NCBI RefSeq assembly: GCF_008014345.1 | Contig: NZ_VPFL01000004.1 | Span: 124,001-188,000, forward strand | Length of the DNA: 64,000 nucleotides | Source: Pelomicrobium methylotrophicum | GTDB taxonomy: Bacteria > Pseudomonadota > Gammaproteobacteria > Burkholderiales > UBA6910 | Reading direction: 5' to 3' | Shown: positions 7,811 to 16,360 of the stretch, in pieces | Layout of the letters: each line of letters opens with the position of its first letter | Position numbering within the stretch: the first letter of the stretch is position 1 | The notes under the pieces: model-generated | What the model saw: the letters and a program-made list of their open reading frames with translations, nothing else | Told to the model about the DNA's origin: nothing | The model's database searches: none | Made by a program: the position numbers and the translations under genes

Positions 7811-10323
7811 TGAGCGCCCTGCCCTTGCTCGCCCGCGCCGTGGTGCTCGGGCCGCTCCTCCAGGCGCCCGGGCGCACCGCGCTCTCTGTGATCGCCATCG
7901 CTCTCGGCGTCGCCCTCGGGATGGCGATTCACCTCATCCAGAGCACCGCCGCCGCGGAGGTACGCACCGCCACACGGGCGCTCTTTGGCAACGCCGACCT
8001 CGTCGTACAGGGCGGCAGCGAGGGTTTCGACGAAGCCCTGTTCCCCGTCGTCGCACGCCTGCCCGGCATCCAGGCGGTAAGCCCCGTGCTGGAAGTGGAC
8101 GCACGGTTGTCGGGGCAGGAGGAAACGCTGCGCATCCAGGGCATCGATCCGCTGCGCGCCTCGCGCCTGCTGCCTGCGCTTTTGGCCGACACCGGCCAGG
8201 GCGGCATCGATCTCTTCAGCGACGATGCGCTGTACTTAAGCCCCGCCGCGGCGCAGGCGCTCAGGCTTCGCGAAGGCGATCGCGTCACCGTGCGCGTGGG
8301 TGTGCGCCCGGTGACGCTCAGGGTAGCGGGATTGCTTCCCGGCAGCGCCTTTCCCCAGCGCATCGCGGTGATGGACATCGCGGCGGCCCAGTGGAAGTTC
8401 GACCGGCTCGGACGGCTCTCCCGCCTCGACCTGCGGCTCGCTCCCGGCGCCGACGCGGCGCGGGTGCGCGCCGCATTGACCGATCGCCTGCCGCCCGACG
8501 TACAAGTCACCACCCCGGAGATGGAAGCGCGCGAGGCCCTGAGCCTGTCCCGGGCCTATCGCGTCAACCTCACCGCCCTGTCCCTGGTCGCGCTGTTCAC
8601 CGGAGGGTTTCTCGTGTTCTCCACGCAAGCGCTGGGCGTGCTGCGGCGGCGGCGCCAGCTCGCCCTACTGCGGGCGCTGGGCCTGACGCGGCGTGAGCAG
8701 GAGGGCTTCGTCTTGGCCGAAGGGGTGTTCCTGGGCCTCGTGGGCGCGACGCTGGGGGTCGCGTTGGGCTATGGGATCGCCGCCTTGACCCTGACGACCT
8801 TGGGTGCCGACTTGGGCGCCGGGTACTTTCCGAACCTGGCCCCGCCGGTGCGGGCCACCTTTTGGGAGGGGTTGGGCTTCTTCGCCCTCGGCGTCGCGGT
8901 TGCCGCCATGGGAGCCCTTGCGCCCGCCTGGGAGGCGGGTCGGGTCGCCCCCGCCCAAGCCCTGAAGGCGGGCGACGAAGAGCGACCTCTGGCTCGGCTC
9001 GCCCGGCGCTGGCCCGGGGTGCTGGCCCTAGGGCTCGCTGTCGGGCTGCTGGGGCTGCCCCCCGTGGACGGGTTACCGATCGGCGGCTACGCCGCCATCG
9101 CCTCCCTGCTGGTGGGCGCCGTGCTGCTCATGCCGGCGTTCACCCGGGCGGTGTTCGGGTGGCTCCCCGTGCGCGGGCCGGCGTGGGCCCAGGTGGCCGC
9201 GGCTCACCTCAAAGGCACGGCCGGCCAGGCCACGGTGTCGGTGGCCGCGGTGCTGGTCAGCGGAAGCCTGATGGTGGCCATGGCCATCATGGTGGCCTCT
9301 TTCCGCGACTCCCTGGAGGCGTGGCTCGAGAAAGTCCTGCCAGCGGACCTTTACCTGCGTGCCGGCCATACCGGCGAGTCGGCGTTCTTGGAGGCCTCCC
9401 TCCAGGCAGCCCTGCACGACCTGCCCGGCATCGCGCGCTTCGAGCTCGCCCGTTCGGTGGAAATCTCCCTCGCGCCGGACCGGCCGCCGGTGACCCTGAT
9501 CGCCCGTCCCATCAGCGTCGAGGACGCACCGCAGCGGCTCTGGCTCCAGAAACAAGCCCGAGGCAGGTCCACCCCCGACGCGCACCCCGTGTGGGTCTCC
9601 GAGTCGTTTGCCGACCTCTACCGGGCGGGGCCGGGCAGCCGCATCGAGCTGCCGCTCGGCGGGCGCTTGATACCGTTCGAGGTGCAGGGCGTATGGCGCG
9701 ACTACGCACGGCCCGGCGGTGCGGTGGTCATGGACCTCGCCCTGTATCAGCGCCTCACCGGCGATGCCGCCGCCACCACGGCAACCCTGTGGCTCGCTCC
9801 CGGCACCACACCGGCGCAGGTGGCGGAGGCCCTGCGCGGACAGCTTCCCTCGGCCGACTTCGAGCTGGGTTCCCCCGGGGAAATCCGGGCCGCTTCGCTC
9901 TCCATATTCGACCGGACCTTCGCCATCACCTATGCGCTCGAAGCCGCGGCCGTGCTGATCGGGCTCTTCGGCGTGAGCGCTGCGGCCAGCAGCCAAGTGC
10001 TGGCACGGCGCGCGGAGTTCGGCATGCTCAGGCACTTGGGGATGACGCGCCGAGAGATCGGCACCATGCTCGCCTTCGAGGGCGGCATGCTGGGAGCCAC
10101 GGGGGCGGCCGCCGGATCCGCCCTGGGGTTCGTGATCAGCCTGATCCTGATCCACGTCGTGAACCGCCAATCGTTTCATTGGAGCATGGACCTGCACGTG
10201 CCATGGGGCCTGCTCGCGGCGCTGGCCACTGGCCTGGTGGGCGCCGCCGCCCTCACGAGCGTGATGAGCGGCCGGCAAGCCATGAGCATGGAAGTGGTAC
10301 GGGCCGTGCGGGAGGACTGGTGA
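7810..10323 (+). CDS. ABC transporter permease, FtsX/MacB_PCD family (AttFG-like)
   Basis: 837 residues with the YbbP/FtsX-type plan: an N-terminal transmembrane segment (ALSVIAIALGVALGMAIHL), a large periplasmic domain, then transmembrane groups. The FtsX-specific block LRRRRQLALLRALGLTRREQ is around residues 277-297, and a second such block, RRAEFGMLRHLGMTRREI, is near the C-terminus. The two FtsX modules in one chain suggest a fusion of the separate AttF and AttG permeases. Start and stop overlap the neighbouring genes, so all three genes form one operon. Confidence 0.86.
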   Translation: MSALPLLARAVVLGPLLQAPGRTALSVIAIALGVALGMAIHLIQSTAAAEVRTATRALFGNADLVVQGGSEGFDEALFPVVARLPGIQAVSPVLEVDARLSGQEETLRIQGIDPLRASRLLPALLADTGQGGIDLFSDDALYLSPAAAQALRLREGDRVTVRVGVRPVTLRVAGLLPGSAFPQRIAVMDIAAAQWKFDRLGRLSRLDLRLAPGADAARVRAALTDRLPPDVQVTTPEMEAREALSLSRAYRVNLTALSLVALFTGGFLVFSTQALGVLRRRRQLALLRALGLTRREQEGFVLAEGVFLGLVGATLGVALGYGIAALTLTTLGADLGAGYFPNLAPPVRATFWEGLGFFALGVAVAAMGALAPAWEAGRVAPAQALKAGDEERPLARLARRWPGVLALGLAVGLLGLPPVDGLPIGGYAAIASLLVGAVLLMPAFTRAVFGWLPVRGPAWAQVAAAHLKGTAGQATVSVAAVLVSGSLMVAMAIMVASFRDSLEAWLEKVLPADLYLRAGHTGESAFLEASLQAALHDLPGIARFELARSVEISLAPDRPPVTLIARPISVEDAPQRLWLQKQARGRSTPDAHPVWVSESFADLYRAGPGSRIELPLGGRLIPFEVQGVWRDYARPGGAVVMDLALYQRLTGDAAATTATLWLAPGTTPAQVAEALRGQLPSADFELGSPGEIRAASLSIFDRTFAITYALEAAAVLIGLFGVSAAASSQVLARRAEFGMLRHLGMTRREIGTMLAFEGGMLGATGAAAGSALGFVISLILIHVVNRQSFHWSMDLHVPWGLLAALATGLVGAAALTSVMSGRQAMSMEVVRAVREDW

Positions 10324-11384
10324 AGCGCCTTGCGGCCTGGCTCGCGCTGTGGCTGACCGCCTCAACGGCAGCGGCCGGCGTCAACTATCCCCCTGTGGTG
10401 CCGGGCCGCGCGCTCACGTTTCCCGCCGACGAAGGCAGCCATCCCGCCTTCCGCATCGAGTGGTGGTACGTGACCGGCTGGCTCACCACCGAAAACGGCG
10501 CGCCGCTGGGATTTCAGGTGACCTTTTTCCGCAACCGCCCCGACTTTGTGACCGACAACCCCAGCCGCTTCACGCCGCGCCAGCTCCTGTTCGCCCACGC
10601 CGCCCTCTCCGATCCCGCCCTAGGACGGCTGCTCCACGACCAGCGCTCGGCCCGCGAAGGCTTCGGCCTCGCCTACGCCCGGACGGGCCGCGTGGAGGTG
10701 GCCATCGACGACTGGTCCCTCACGCAGGAAGGCACCACCTATCGCGCCACGATTCCCGCCCAGGGGTTCCGCCTCGACCTCCTGCTCGAGCGCACCCAGC
10801 CACCTTTGCGCCAAGGCCGGGACGGGTTCAGTCAGAAGGGCCCGCGGGAGCGCTCGGCGAGTTACTACTACAGCCTGCCCCACCTGCGAGTGACCGGCAC
10901 CGTGGAGCGGGACGGGCGCCGCCTGGCGGTCACCGGGGAAGCCTGGTTCGACCACGAATGGTCCAGCACGCTCATGGACAAGGAGGCGGTAGGCTGGGAC
11001 TGGATCGGGATCAACCTGAGCGATGGCGGCGCGCTGATGGCCTTTCGCATGCGCACCCGCGAGGGGAAAGCCCATTGGGCGGGGGGAACGCTGCGCCGCC
11101 CCGACGGGACGGTTCGGACTTTCGGGCCCCACGAGGTCGAGTTCATTCCCGGCCGGCGCTGGACCAGCCCCCGTTCTGGAATCACTTATCCGGTCGAATG
11201 GACTGTGCGCGCAGGGTCCCTCACGCTGCGACTCAAACCCTTGATGGACGACCAGGAAAGCGACTCGCGCGCGAGCACCGGCACGATCTACTGGGAGGGC
11301 GCGGTGGAAGCGCTGGCTGGCGATCGTGGGGTGGGACGCGGCTACCTGGAGCTGACCGGCTACGGCAAGGCACTCAATCTGTGA
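10320..11384 (+). CDS. AttH / carotenoid 1,2-hydratase-like lipocalin-fold protein
   Basis: The GTG start overlaps the permease stop. A signal peptide (about residues 1-19, ending TAAA) precedes a 335-residue mature domain. Family hallmarks are FPADEGSHPAFRIEWWYVTG near the N-terminus, SYYYSLPHLRVTG, and AWFDHEWSS in the middle. AttH/CrtC proteins have tandem lipocalin-like domains. In this ABC context the protein is most simply a periplasmic partner of the transporter, not a carotenoid enzyme; there are no carotenoid genes nearby. The 3' end overlaps the convergent gene by 25 bases. Confidence 0.85.
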   Translation: MKRLAAWLALWLTASTAAAGVNYPPVVPGRALTFPADEGSHPAFRIEWWYVTGWLTTENGAPLGFQVTFFRNRPDFVTDNPSRFTPRQLLFAHAALSDPALGRLLHDQRSAREGFGLAYARTGRVEVAIDDWSLTQEGTTYRATIPAQGFRLDLLLERTQPPLRQGRDGFSQKGPRERSASYYYSLPHLRVTGTVERDGRRLAVTGEAWFDHEWSSTLMDKEAVGWDWIGINLSDGGALMAFRMRTREGKAHWAGGTLRRPDGTVRTFGPHEVEFIPGRRWTSPRSGITYPVEWTVRAGSLTLRLKPLMDDQESDSRASTGTIYWEGAVEALAGDRGVGRGYLELTGYGKALNL

Positions 11385-12010
11385 AGGCTCGGGTGGGCAG
11401 CAGGCCGCACCGTGCTGACCACGTCCGACCGTGCCGACAGGCGGGTCAACGCCGCTTCGGCGCCCTCGGGCGCCACCTCCAGCGTGTAGACGCCCCGGGC
11501 GTTCGGCCCGGCGACGATCTTCGCCCCGACGCCGTGCAGCAGGTCCCGGATCTGGGCTTCCGGGGTCTCGCCGCGGAAGGTCACGTACAGCCGAGCGCCC
11601 GCCGCGCCCTCCGCCGGGGTGCCGGACCATCGGGCCTCCCGCTCGTGGAGCAGCACCCCGATGACCGTCGCCTCCACCGCGCCGAGGACCACCGCGAGGC
11701 CCAGCGCAGGCGCGAGCCAGCGGGGCTGGGCGCGACGCCGCGCCACCGATGCCACCCGAACCGAGGCCGACGGGACGAGCTGCTGCATGAAGCGATCGAA
11801 GGCCGCATCGCGCCCGCGGGGCCCGAGCCCAGCCCCGGGGCCGCGCTCCAGCCGCCGCAACCACTCGACCTCGGCCCGCGCCTGCGCCGAGCGGGCGAGG
11901 TACGCTTCCACCCGCGCCAGGGTGGGGCCCGCCAGGTGACCCTTCACGTAACGGGGAAGGAGCTTGCGCAACTCAGCGTCGTCCTGGTCGCGGTTTCTGC
12001 TGCCAGCCAT
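11360..12010 (-). CDS. Putative anti-sigma-factor-like membrane protein
   Basis: 216 residues. The N-terminal ~75 residues have the helical ASD look of anti-sigma factors (LRKLLPRYVKGHLAGPTLARVEAYLA), but the zinc-binding Cys/His set is absent. One membrane segment (WLAPALGLAVVLGAVEATVIG) precedes a C-terminal region with a ferredoxin-like pattern (TFRGETPEAQIRDLLHGVGAKIV). No sigma factor gene lies next to it: the tRNA gene is upstream and the AttH gene is convergent. The assignment rests on architecture only. Confidence 0.6.
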   Translation of the reverse strand: MAGSRNRDQDDAELRKLLPRYVKGHLAGPTLARVEAYLARSAQARAEVEWLRRLERGPGAGLGPRGRDAAFDRFMQQLVPSASVRVASVARRRAQPRWLAPALGLAVVLGAVEATVIGVLLHEREARWSGTPAEGAAGARLYVTFRGETPEAQIRDLLHGVGAKIVAGPNARGVYTLEVAPEGAEAALTRLSARSDVVSTVRPAAHPSLHRLSALP

Positions 12011-12216
12011 CGTCGGTGACCCGTGCTCAATCCATCGCCCTCTTCGATGTTAGGAAAAATATTGCGCCGTTGCGCCGCCCTTGTCAGCCATCTCGATGAA
12101 GTCGCGGAAAGACAATGACCTGCGGCAGCCAGGGAAGGCGGGAAGCAGCGCTTGCGCCTCTTCGTTTTGAAAGCGGCCCGCGGAGGACGACGGGGATCGC
12201 CGTCCATGAAGGTTTA

Positions 12217-12290
12217 TGGAGCGGGTGATGGGAATCGAACCCACGTTCTCAGCTTGGGAAGCTGATGTTCTGCCATTGAACTACACCCGC
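12217..12290 (-). tRNA. tRNA-Gly (anticodon CCC)
   Basis: The reverse complement folds as a complete cloverleaf of 74 bases including an encoded 3' TCCA. The acceptor arms are GCGGGTG/CACCCGC, the D-arm carries GTTCAATGGCAGAAC, the anticodon stem-loop is TCAGC-TTCCCAA-GCTGA with CCC in the loop, and the T-arm is GTGGGTTCGATTCCCAT. It closely resembles E. coli glyU. It lies alone, with about 200 bases of unassigned sequence before the anti-sigma-like gene. Confidence 0.97.
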
Positions 12291-12410
12291 TTCGAGGTGG
12301 GTCACAGTCTACCTGATTCGCCAGCGGATTTGAAATTTCAGCCCTGGGGGCTCGGCCTTGCCGGTGGTAAAATCAGGCGTTGGACTCGATACACCGACGC
12401 TCAGAAAGCC

Positions 12411-12614
12411 ATGATCGAGCTCACGGTCAACGGAGAGACGCGGCGGGTCGCGCCCGGCATCACAGTGGCGCAGCTCATCGATGCGCTGCAACTCACCGGC
12501 AAGCGGATCGCCCTGGAGAAGAACGGCGAGATCGTGCCGCGAAGCCGCTTCGGCGAAGAGCGGCTCATGGAGGGCGACCGGCTGGAGATCGTCGTCGCCG
12601 TCGGAGGCGGTTGA
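12411..12614 (+). CDS. thiS: Sulfur carrier protein ThiS
   Basis: 67 residues, a ubiquitin-like sulfur carrier. The C-terminus ends VVAVGGG, giving the terminal Gly-Gly that is adenylated and thiocarboxylated. TVNGETRRVAPGITVAQLIDAL is the typical first half. It supplies sulfur to ThiG for the thiazole of thiamine. thiG follows 87 bases later. I looked for a TPP riboswitch in the 120 bases upstream and found neither the CTGAGA nor the ACCTGATC core. Confidence 0.93.
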   Translation: MIELTVNGETRRVAPGITVAQLIDALQLTGKRIALEKNGEIVPRSRFGEERLMEGDRLEIVVAVGGG

Positions 12615-12701
12615 CCGGGCCTCCTTGACCCGGGTCAAACGCACCTCCCCGGCGCCCGTGTCATAGTGAAGGCCTTGTTTTCCCGGTTCGGAGACGTGCC
12701 C

Positions 12702-13502
12702 ATGGACCAGCTCGTCATTGCAGGTACCGCCTATTCTTCCCGGCTCCTCGTGGGAACCGGCAAGTACAAGGACTTCGAAGAGACCCGGGCCGCCATCGAA
12801 GCGAGCGGGGCCCAGATCGTCACCGTGGCCATCCGCCGCACCAACATCGGGCAGCATCCCCACGAGCCCAGCCTGCTGGACTACGTTCCTCCCGACAGGT
12901 ACACCCTGCTGCCCAACACCGCCGGCTGCTACACCGCCGAGGACGCGGTGCGCACGCTGCGCCTTGCGCGCGAACTCCTGGACGGCCACAAGCTGGTCAA
13001 GCTGGAAGTCCTGGGCGATCCCCACACGCTCTACCCTAACGTCGTGGAAACGCTGAAAGCGGCCGAGATCCTGGTGAAGGACGGCTTCGACGTGATGGTG
13101 TACACCTCGGACGATCCCGTCATCGCCAAGCGGCTGGAGGAAATCGGCTGCTGCGCCGTGATGCCGCTCGCCTCCCTGATCGGCTCGGGCATGGGGATCC
13201 TCAACCCGTGGAACCTGCAGATCATCATCGAGAACGCCAAAGTGCCGGTGCTTGTAGACGCAGGCGTGGGCACCGCCTCGGACGCGGCCATCGCCATGGA
13301 GCTGGGCTGCGACGGCGTTCTGATGAATACGGCCATCGCGGCAGCGAAGAACCCGGTGCTGATGGCGCAGGCGATGAAGCTGGCGGTGGAAGCCGGCCGC
13401 GCGGCCTACCTCGCCGGCCGCATGCCCAAGAAGCTCTACTCGGCAACGCCCAGCTCGCCCACGACGGGACTCATCGCCAGCGCCAAGAACAAGGTGGCTT
13501 GA
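12702..13502 (+). CDS. thiG: Thiazole synthase ThiG
   Basis: 266 residues from ATG 12702; a GTG at 12666 would add 12 residues without homology-like features. The TIM-barrel signatures are clear: [24 protein letters not shown], the Schiff-base Lys in [10 protein letters not shown], and [20 protein letters not shown] with VLMNTAIA for phosphate binding. ThiG condenses deoxyxylulose phosphate, dehydroglycine and ThiS-thiocarboxylate. The thiS-thiG-trmB order is common in betaproteobacteria. Confidence 0.96.
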   Translation: MDQLVIAGTAYSSRLLVGTGKYKDFEETRAAIEASGAQIVTVAIRRTNIGQHPHEPSLLDYVPPDRYTLLPNTAGCYTAEDAVRTLRLARELLDGHKLVKLEVLGDPHTLYPNVVETLKAAEILVKDGFDVMVYTSDDPVIAKRLEEIGCCAVMPLASLIGSGMGILNPWNLQIIIENAKVPVLVDAGVGTASDAAIAMELGCDGVLMNTAIAAAKNPVLMAQAMKLAVEAGRAAYLAGRMPKKLYSATPSSPTTGLIASAKNKVA

Positions 13503-13639
13503 ACCCCTCGGCCGCCGGCTGCGCGCGGCGACGAATGCCCGTCCCGGGCCGTTTTGGCGTGAAGTCAAACGACGTGGGCGCCAAGAGCGCGGGCAAAGGC
13601 TCCACCAAAAGCTCGAACCGTGAAGGACGACAACAAAAA

Positions 13640-14317
13640 ATGAGCGTCAATCTGGAGCGCTCGATTCGCAGCTACGTCCTGCGCCAGGGACGCATGACCA
13701 AAGCCCAGGCGCGGGCCTACGCGCAGTTGCTGCCCAAGTACGGCGTTCCCTTCGCGCGCCAGCCCCTGGACCTCGTGGCGCTGTTTGAGCGGGTCGCACC
13801 GAAGATCGTGGAGATCGGCTTCGGCATGGGGGAGACCACTGCGGCGATCGCCCGGGAAAACCCGGACAAGGATTACCTGGGCATCGAGGTCCACTCGCCG
13901 GGCGTGGGAAGCCTGCTCAACCGGATCGAGGCCTTCGGGCTCACCAACGTGCGCATCGTGCAGCACGATGCCGTGGACGTCATGGAGTTCATGCTGGAAC
14001 CCGAGAGCCTCGACGGCATCCACGTCTTCTTTCCGGACCCGTGGCCGAAGAAGCGGCACCACAAGCGCCGGCTGATCCAGCCGCCGTTTGCGGCCTTGAT
14101 GGCCGAGCGGCTCAGGCCCGGCGGCTATCTCCACATCGCCACCGACTGGCAGGACTACGCCGAGCACATCCTGGCGGTGCTCTCGGCGCAACCCCGACTG
14201 GCCAACACGGCGGACGGTTTCGCTGCCCGCCCGCCTTCCCGGCCGCTCACCAAGTTCGAGCAGCGGGGCCGGCGACTCGGTCACGAGGTGTGGGATATCG
14301 TGTTCCGTCGGATCTGA
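13640..14317 (+). CDS. trmB: tRNA (guanine-N7-)-methyltransferase TrmB
   Basis: 225 residues from ATG 13640. The SAM-binding motif is [15 protein letters not shown], followed by [16 protein letters not shown]. The catalytic/tRNA region [19 protein letters not shown] is the invariant TrmB signature. The C-terminal [16 protein letters not shown] is also typical. It methylates G46 in the tRNA variable loop. The reading frame is open far upstream through thiG in another frame; that extension was ignored. Confidence 0.95.
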   Translation: MSVNLERSIRSYVLRQGRMTKAQARAYAQLLPKYGVPFARQPLDLVALFERVAPKIVEIGFGMGETTAAIARENPDKDYLGIEVHSPGVGSLLNRIEAFGLTNVRIVQHDAVDVMEFMLEPESLDGIHVFFPDPWPKKRHHKRRLIQPPFAALMAERLRPGGYLHIATDWQDYAEHILAVLSAQPRLANTADGFAARPPSRPLTKFEQRGRRLGHEVWDIVFRRI

Positions 14318-14369
14318 CCGGCGCGGGGCAGCGGGCCCCGCGAATCTCCCAGAGGAAGGAGTCCTCCCG

Positions 14370-14891
14370 ATGAACGCAGACGAGCTGCGGGCGCTCCAGG
14401 CGCCCCTCAAGGAAAAGTATCGCGAGCAACCCGAAGCGGCGCTCGTGACCTTGCGCGCCGAAGGTCGCTTGGGCGAGGGCATCGCCTGCAAGGTGGAGAC
14501 GGGCAAGCGCCTGGTGGAGGCCGGCCTGCATCCTGCGACCGGTGGCGACGGCATGGCCGCCTGCTCGGGCGATATGCTGCTGGAAGCGCTGGTGGCTTGC
14601 GCCGGGGTGACCCTGCGCGCGGTGGCCACCGCCATCGGCATCGAGGTCCGCGACGGGAAAGTCATCGCCGAGGGTGACCTGGATTTTCGTGGCACCTTGG
14701 GCGTCGCCAAGGATGCGCCCGTGGGCTTCCGCGCCATCCGCCTGCGCTTCGACCTCGACACCCACGCAAGCGACGAACAGCTCGCGAAGCTGCTCAGCCT
14801 GACAGAGCGCTACTGCGTGGTGTATCAGACCCTCAGGAATTCTCCGGCACTGACCGCCCTCTGCCGGGCGACCCCCGACGCCGAAACATGA
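14370..14891 (+). CDS. OsmC family protein (two-Cys type)
   Basis: 173 residues with a strong ribosome binding site (GAGGAAGGAG) ahead of ATG 14370. Both conserved cysteines are present: EALVACAGVTLRAVA and LTERYCVVYQTLRN. The family reduces organic peroxides or acts on small thiols. It is transcribed in the same direction as trmB with a 52-base gap, possibly in one unit. It is distinct from the single-Cys OsmC at 54162-54707. Confidence 0.85.
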   Translation: MNADELRALQAPLKEKYREQPEAALVTLRAEGRLGEGIACKVETGKRLVEAGLHPATGGDGMAACSGDMLLEALVACAGVTLRAVATAIGIEVRDGKVIAEGDLDFRGTLGVAKDAPVGFRAIRLRFDLDTHASDEQLAKLLSLTERYCVVYQTLRNSPALTALCRATPDAET

Positions 14892-14939
14892 CCGCGCCGG
14901 GGTGTACGCGAAAGCGGGCGGTAGCCACGGTATTCAATC

Positions 14940-16358
14940 TCACGGTATTCGGTCTCTTTCGTCGCCAAAGACCTGGCGCTGCATTCCCCACTTGCTCGCC
15001 AGCGTCTCGACCGCGTTCAGGAATTCCTCGGCGCGGGTGGGATGGTTGTAGAACGCCCGGGCGAGGCTCGACAGGGCGTCCGGGTTGGACAGCTCCCGGG
15101 CGATCAGGTGGATGAGCTCGGAAGCCTCCGCCCCCACCACTTCTGCGCCGACGAGGGTGCCCCGGTCGGCGTCCGCCACCAGCCGCACGAAGCCCTCGCT
15201 CGCGTCTTGGGCCAAGGCCGCCGGATTGACTTCGAACGCGGCGAATCCCACCGCCGACTCCAGCCCCTGCGCCTCGGCCTGGTCTTCGTTGAGCCCCACG
15301 CGCGCCAGTTCCAGGGCGGAGTAGACGAGCGTCGGCACAGCATGGGGGGCGCGGCGCCGGGAGCCGGGAGCGACGATGTTCGCCACCGCCACGGTGGCCT
15401 CGGCCAGGGCATGGTTGGAGGTCATGGCGGGATTGGCCACATCGCCGATGGCGAAGATGTGGGGAACCGTCGTGCGCTGCTCCTCGTCGACCATGACGAA
15501 GCCGTGGGCGTCGGTCGCAACCCCGACGGCCTCCAACTGCAGCCCGGCCGTGCAAGGGCGGCGGCCGCTGCCGAGCAGCACCCAATCCACGCGCTCCACC
15601 GATCCGTCGGGAAGCGTCAGCTCCACGCCCTGCGCCGTGACGCGGGCCGACTGCACCCGGGAACGGGTGCGGGCGGCCACCCCCAGGTCGGCAAGCCGCT
15701 GGCGCAGCAGTTTCAGGGCCGGCACGCTGAACCCGGCGCGGGAAAGGGGCTCCGCATGGGTGAGCCACAGGACCTCGCAGCCCAGCATGGCGAGGATGAA
15801 AGCCATCTCGGTGCCTACCACGCCGCTGCCCACCACCGCCACGCGACGGCCTGGAGGCGGCGGCTGATCGAACAGGTCGTCCGTGGTCAGGATGCGGCCC
15901 TCGACCCTCGGGAGGGTTTCGGGAATGAAAGGGACGGAGCCGGTGGCGACGATCACGTGCTCCGCCGTGAAGATTTCCCCTCCGTTCACCTGCACGGTAT
16001 GGGGATCGCGCAACGCGCCCAAGCCCGCGAAGGTGCGGATCCCGAGCCGCTTCATGTAATCCAAGTAGCTCGCGCGCACCGTGGTCACGACGCGACGCTG
16101 GTGCCGCCAGGCCCGCATGAGGTCCGCCCGCCAAGTGCCGTCCACGCCCCGGTCCGCGAGCCGATGGCTAGCCGCGATCAGCATCGCCGTGTGATGCCAA
16201 TCCTTCTTGGGCACGCAGCCGCGGTTCAAACAGGTTCCGCCCCAATCCCCCTTTTCCACGATGGCAACGCTGAGCCCCCGCAGCGCGGCGAGCACCGCGG
16301 CCCGGTAGCCGCCCGGCCCAGAGCCGATCACCGCCAAGTCGAAGTCACGCACCGGCAT
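14940..16358 (-). CDS. Dihydrolipoamide dehydrogenase-like pyridine nucleotide-disulfide oxidoreductase
   Basis: 472 residues. FAD binding: VIGSGPGGYRAA (10-21). Redox pair: GGTCLNRGCVPKK with C43 and C48. NAD motif: VAVVGSGVVGTEMA. The C-terminal dimerisation domain contains FYNHPTRAEEFLNAVE, supplying the His-Glu pair. This is the dihydrolipoamide dehydrogenase plan, but no 2-oxoacid dehydrogenase genes are adjacent, so substrate is uncertain. The gene starts 2 bases after the mgtE stop, so it is co-transcribed with the magnesium transporter. Confidence 0.87.
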   Translation of the reverse strand: MPVRDFDLAVIGSGPGGYRAAVLAALRGLSVAIVEKGDWGGTCLNRGCVPKKDWHHTAMLIAASHRLADRGVDGTWRADLMRAWRHQRRVVTTVRASYLDYMKRLGIRTFAGLGALRDPHTVQVNGGEIFTAEHVIVATGSVPFIPETLPRVEGRILTTDDLFDQPPPPGRRVAVVGSGVVGTEMAFILAMLGCEVLWLTHAEPLSRAGFSVPALKLLRQRLADLGVAARTRSRVQSARVTAQGVELTLPDGSVERVDWVLLGSGRRPCTAGLQLEAVGVATDAHGFVMVDEEQRTTVPHIFAIGDVANPAMTSNHALAEATVAVANIVAPGSRRRAPHAVPTLVYSALELARVGLNEDQAEAQGLESAVGFAAFEVNPAALAQDASEGFVRLVADADRGTLVGAEVVGAEASELIHLIARELSNPDALSSLARAFYNHPTRAEEFLNAVETLASKWGMQRQVFGDERDRIP

Positions 16359-16360
16359 CC

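Noticed and set aside
8862-10319. Long N-terminal extension of the AttH-like protein
   Set aside because: This part is a frame shadow of the permease; the signal peptide starting at GTG 10320 marks the real start.
12291-12410. TPP riboswitch ahead of thiS
   Set aside because: Neither the CTGAGA nor the ACCTGATC core motif is present.
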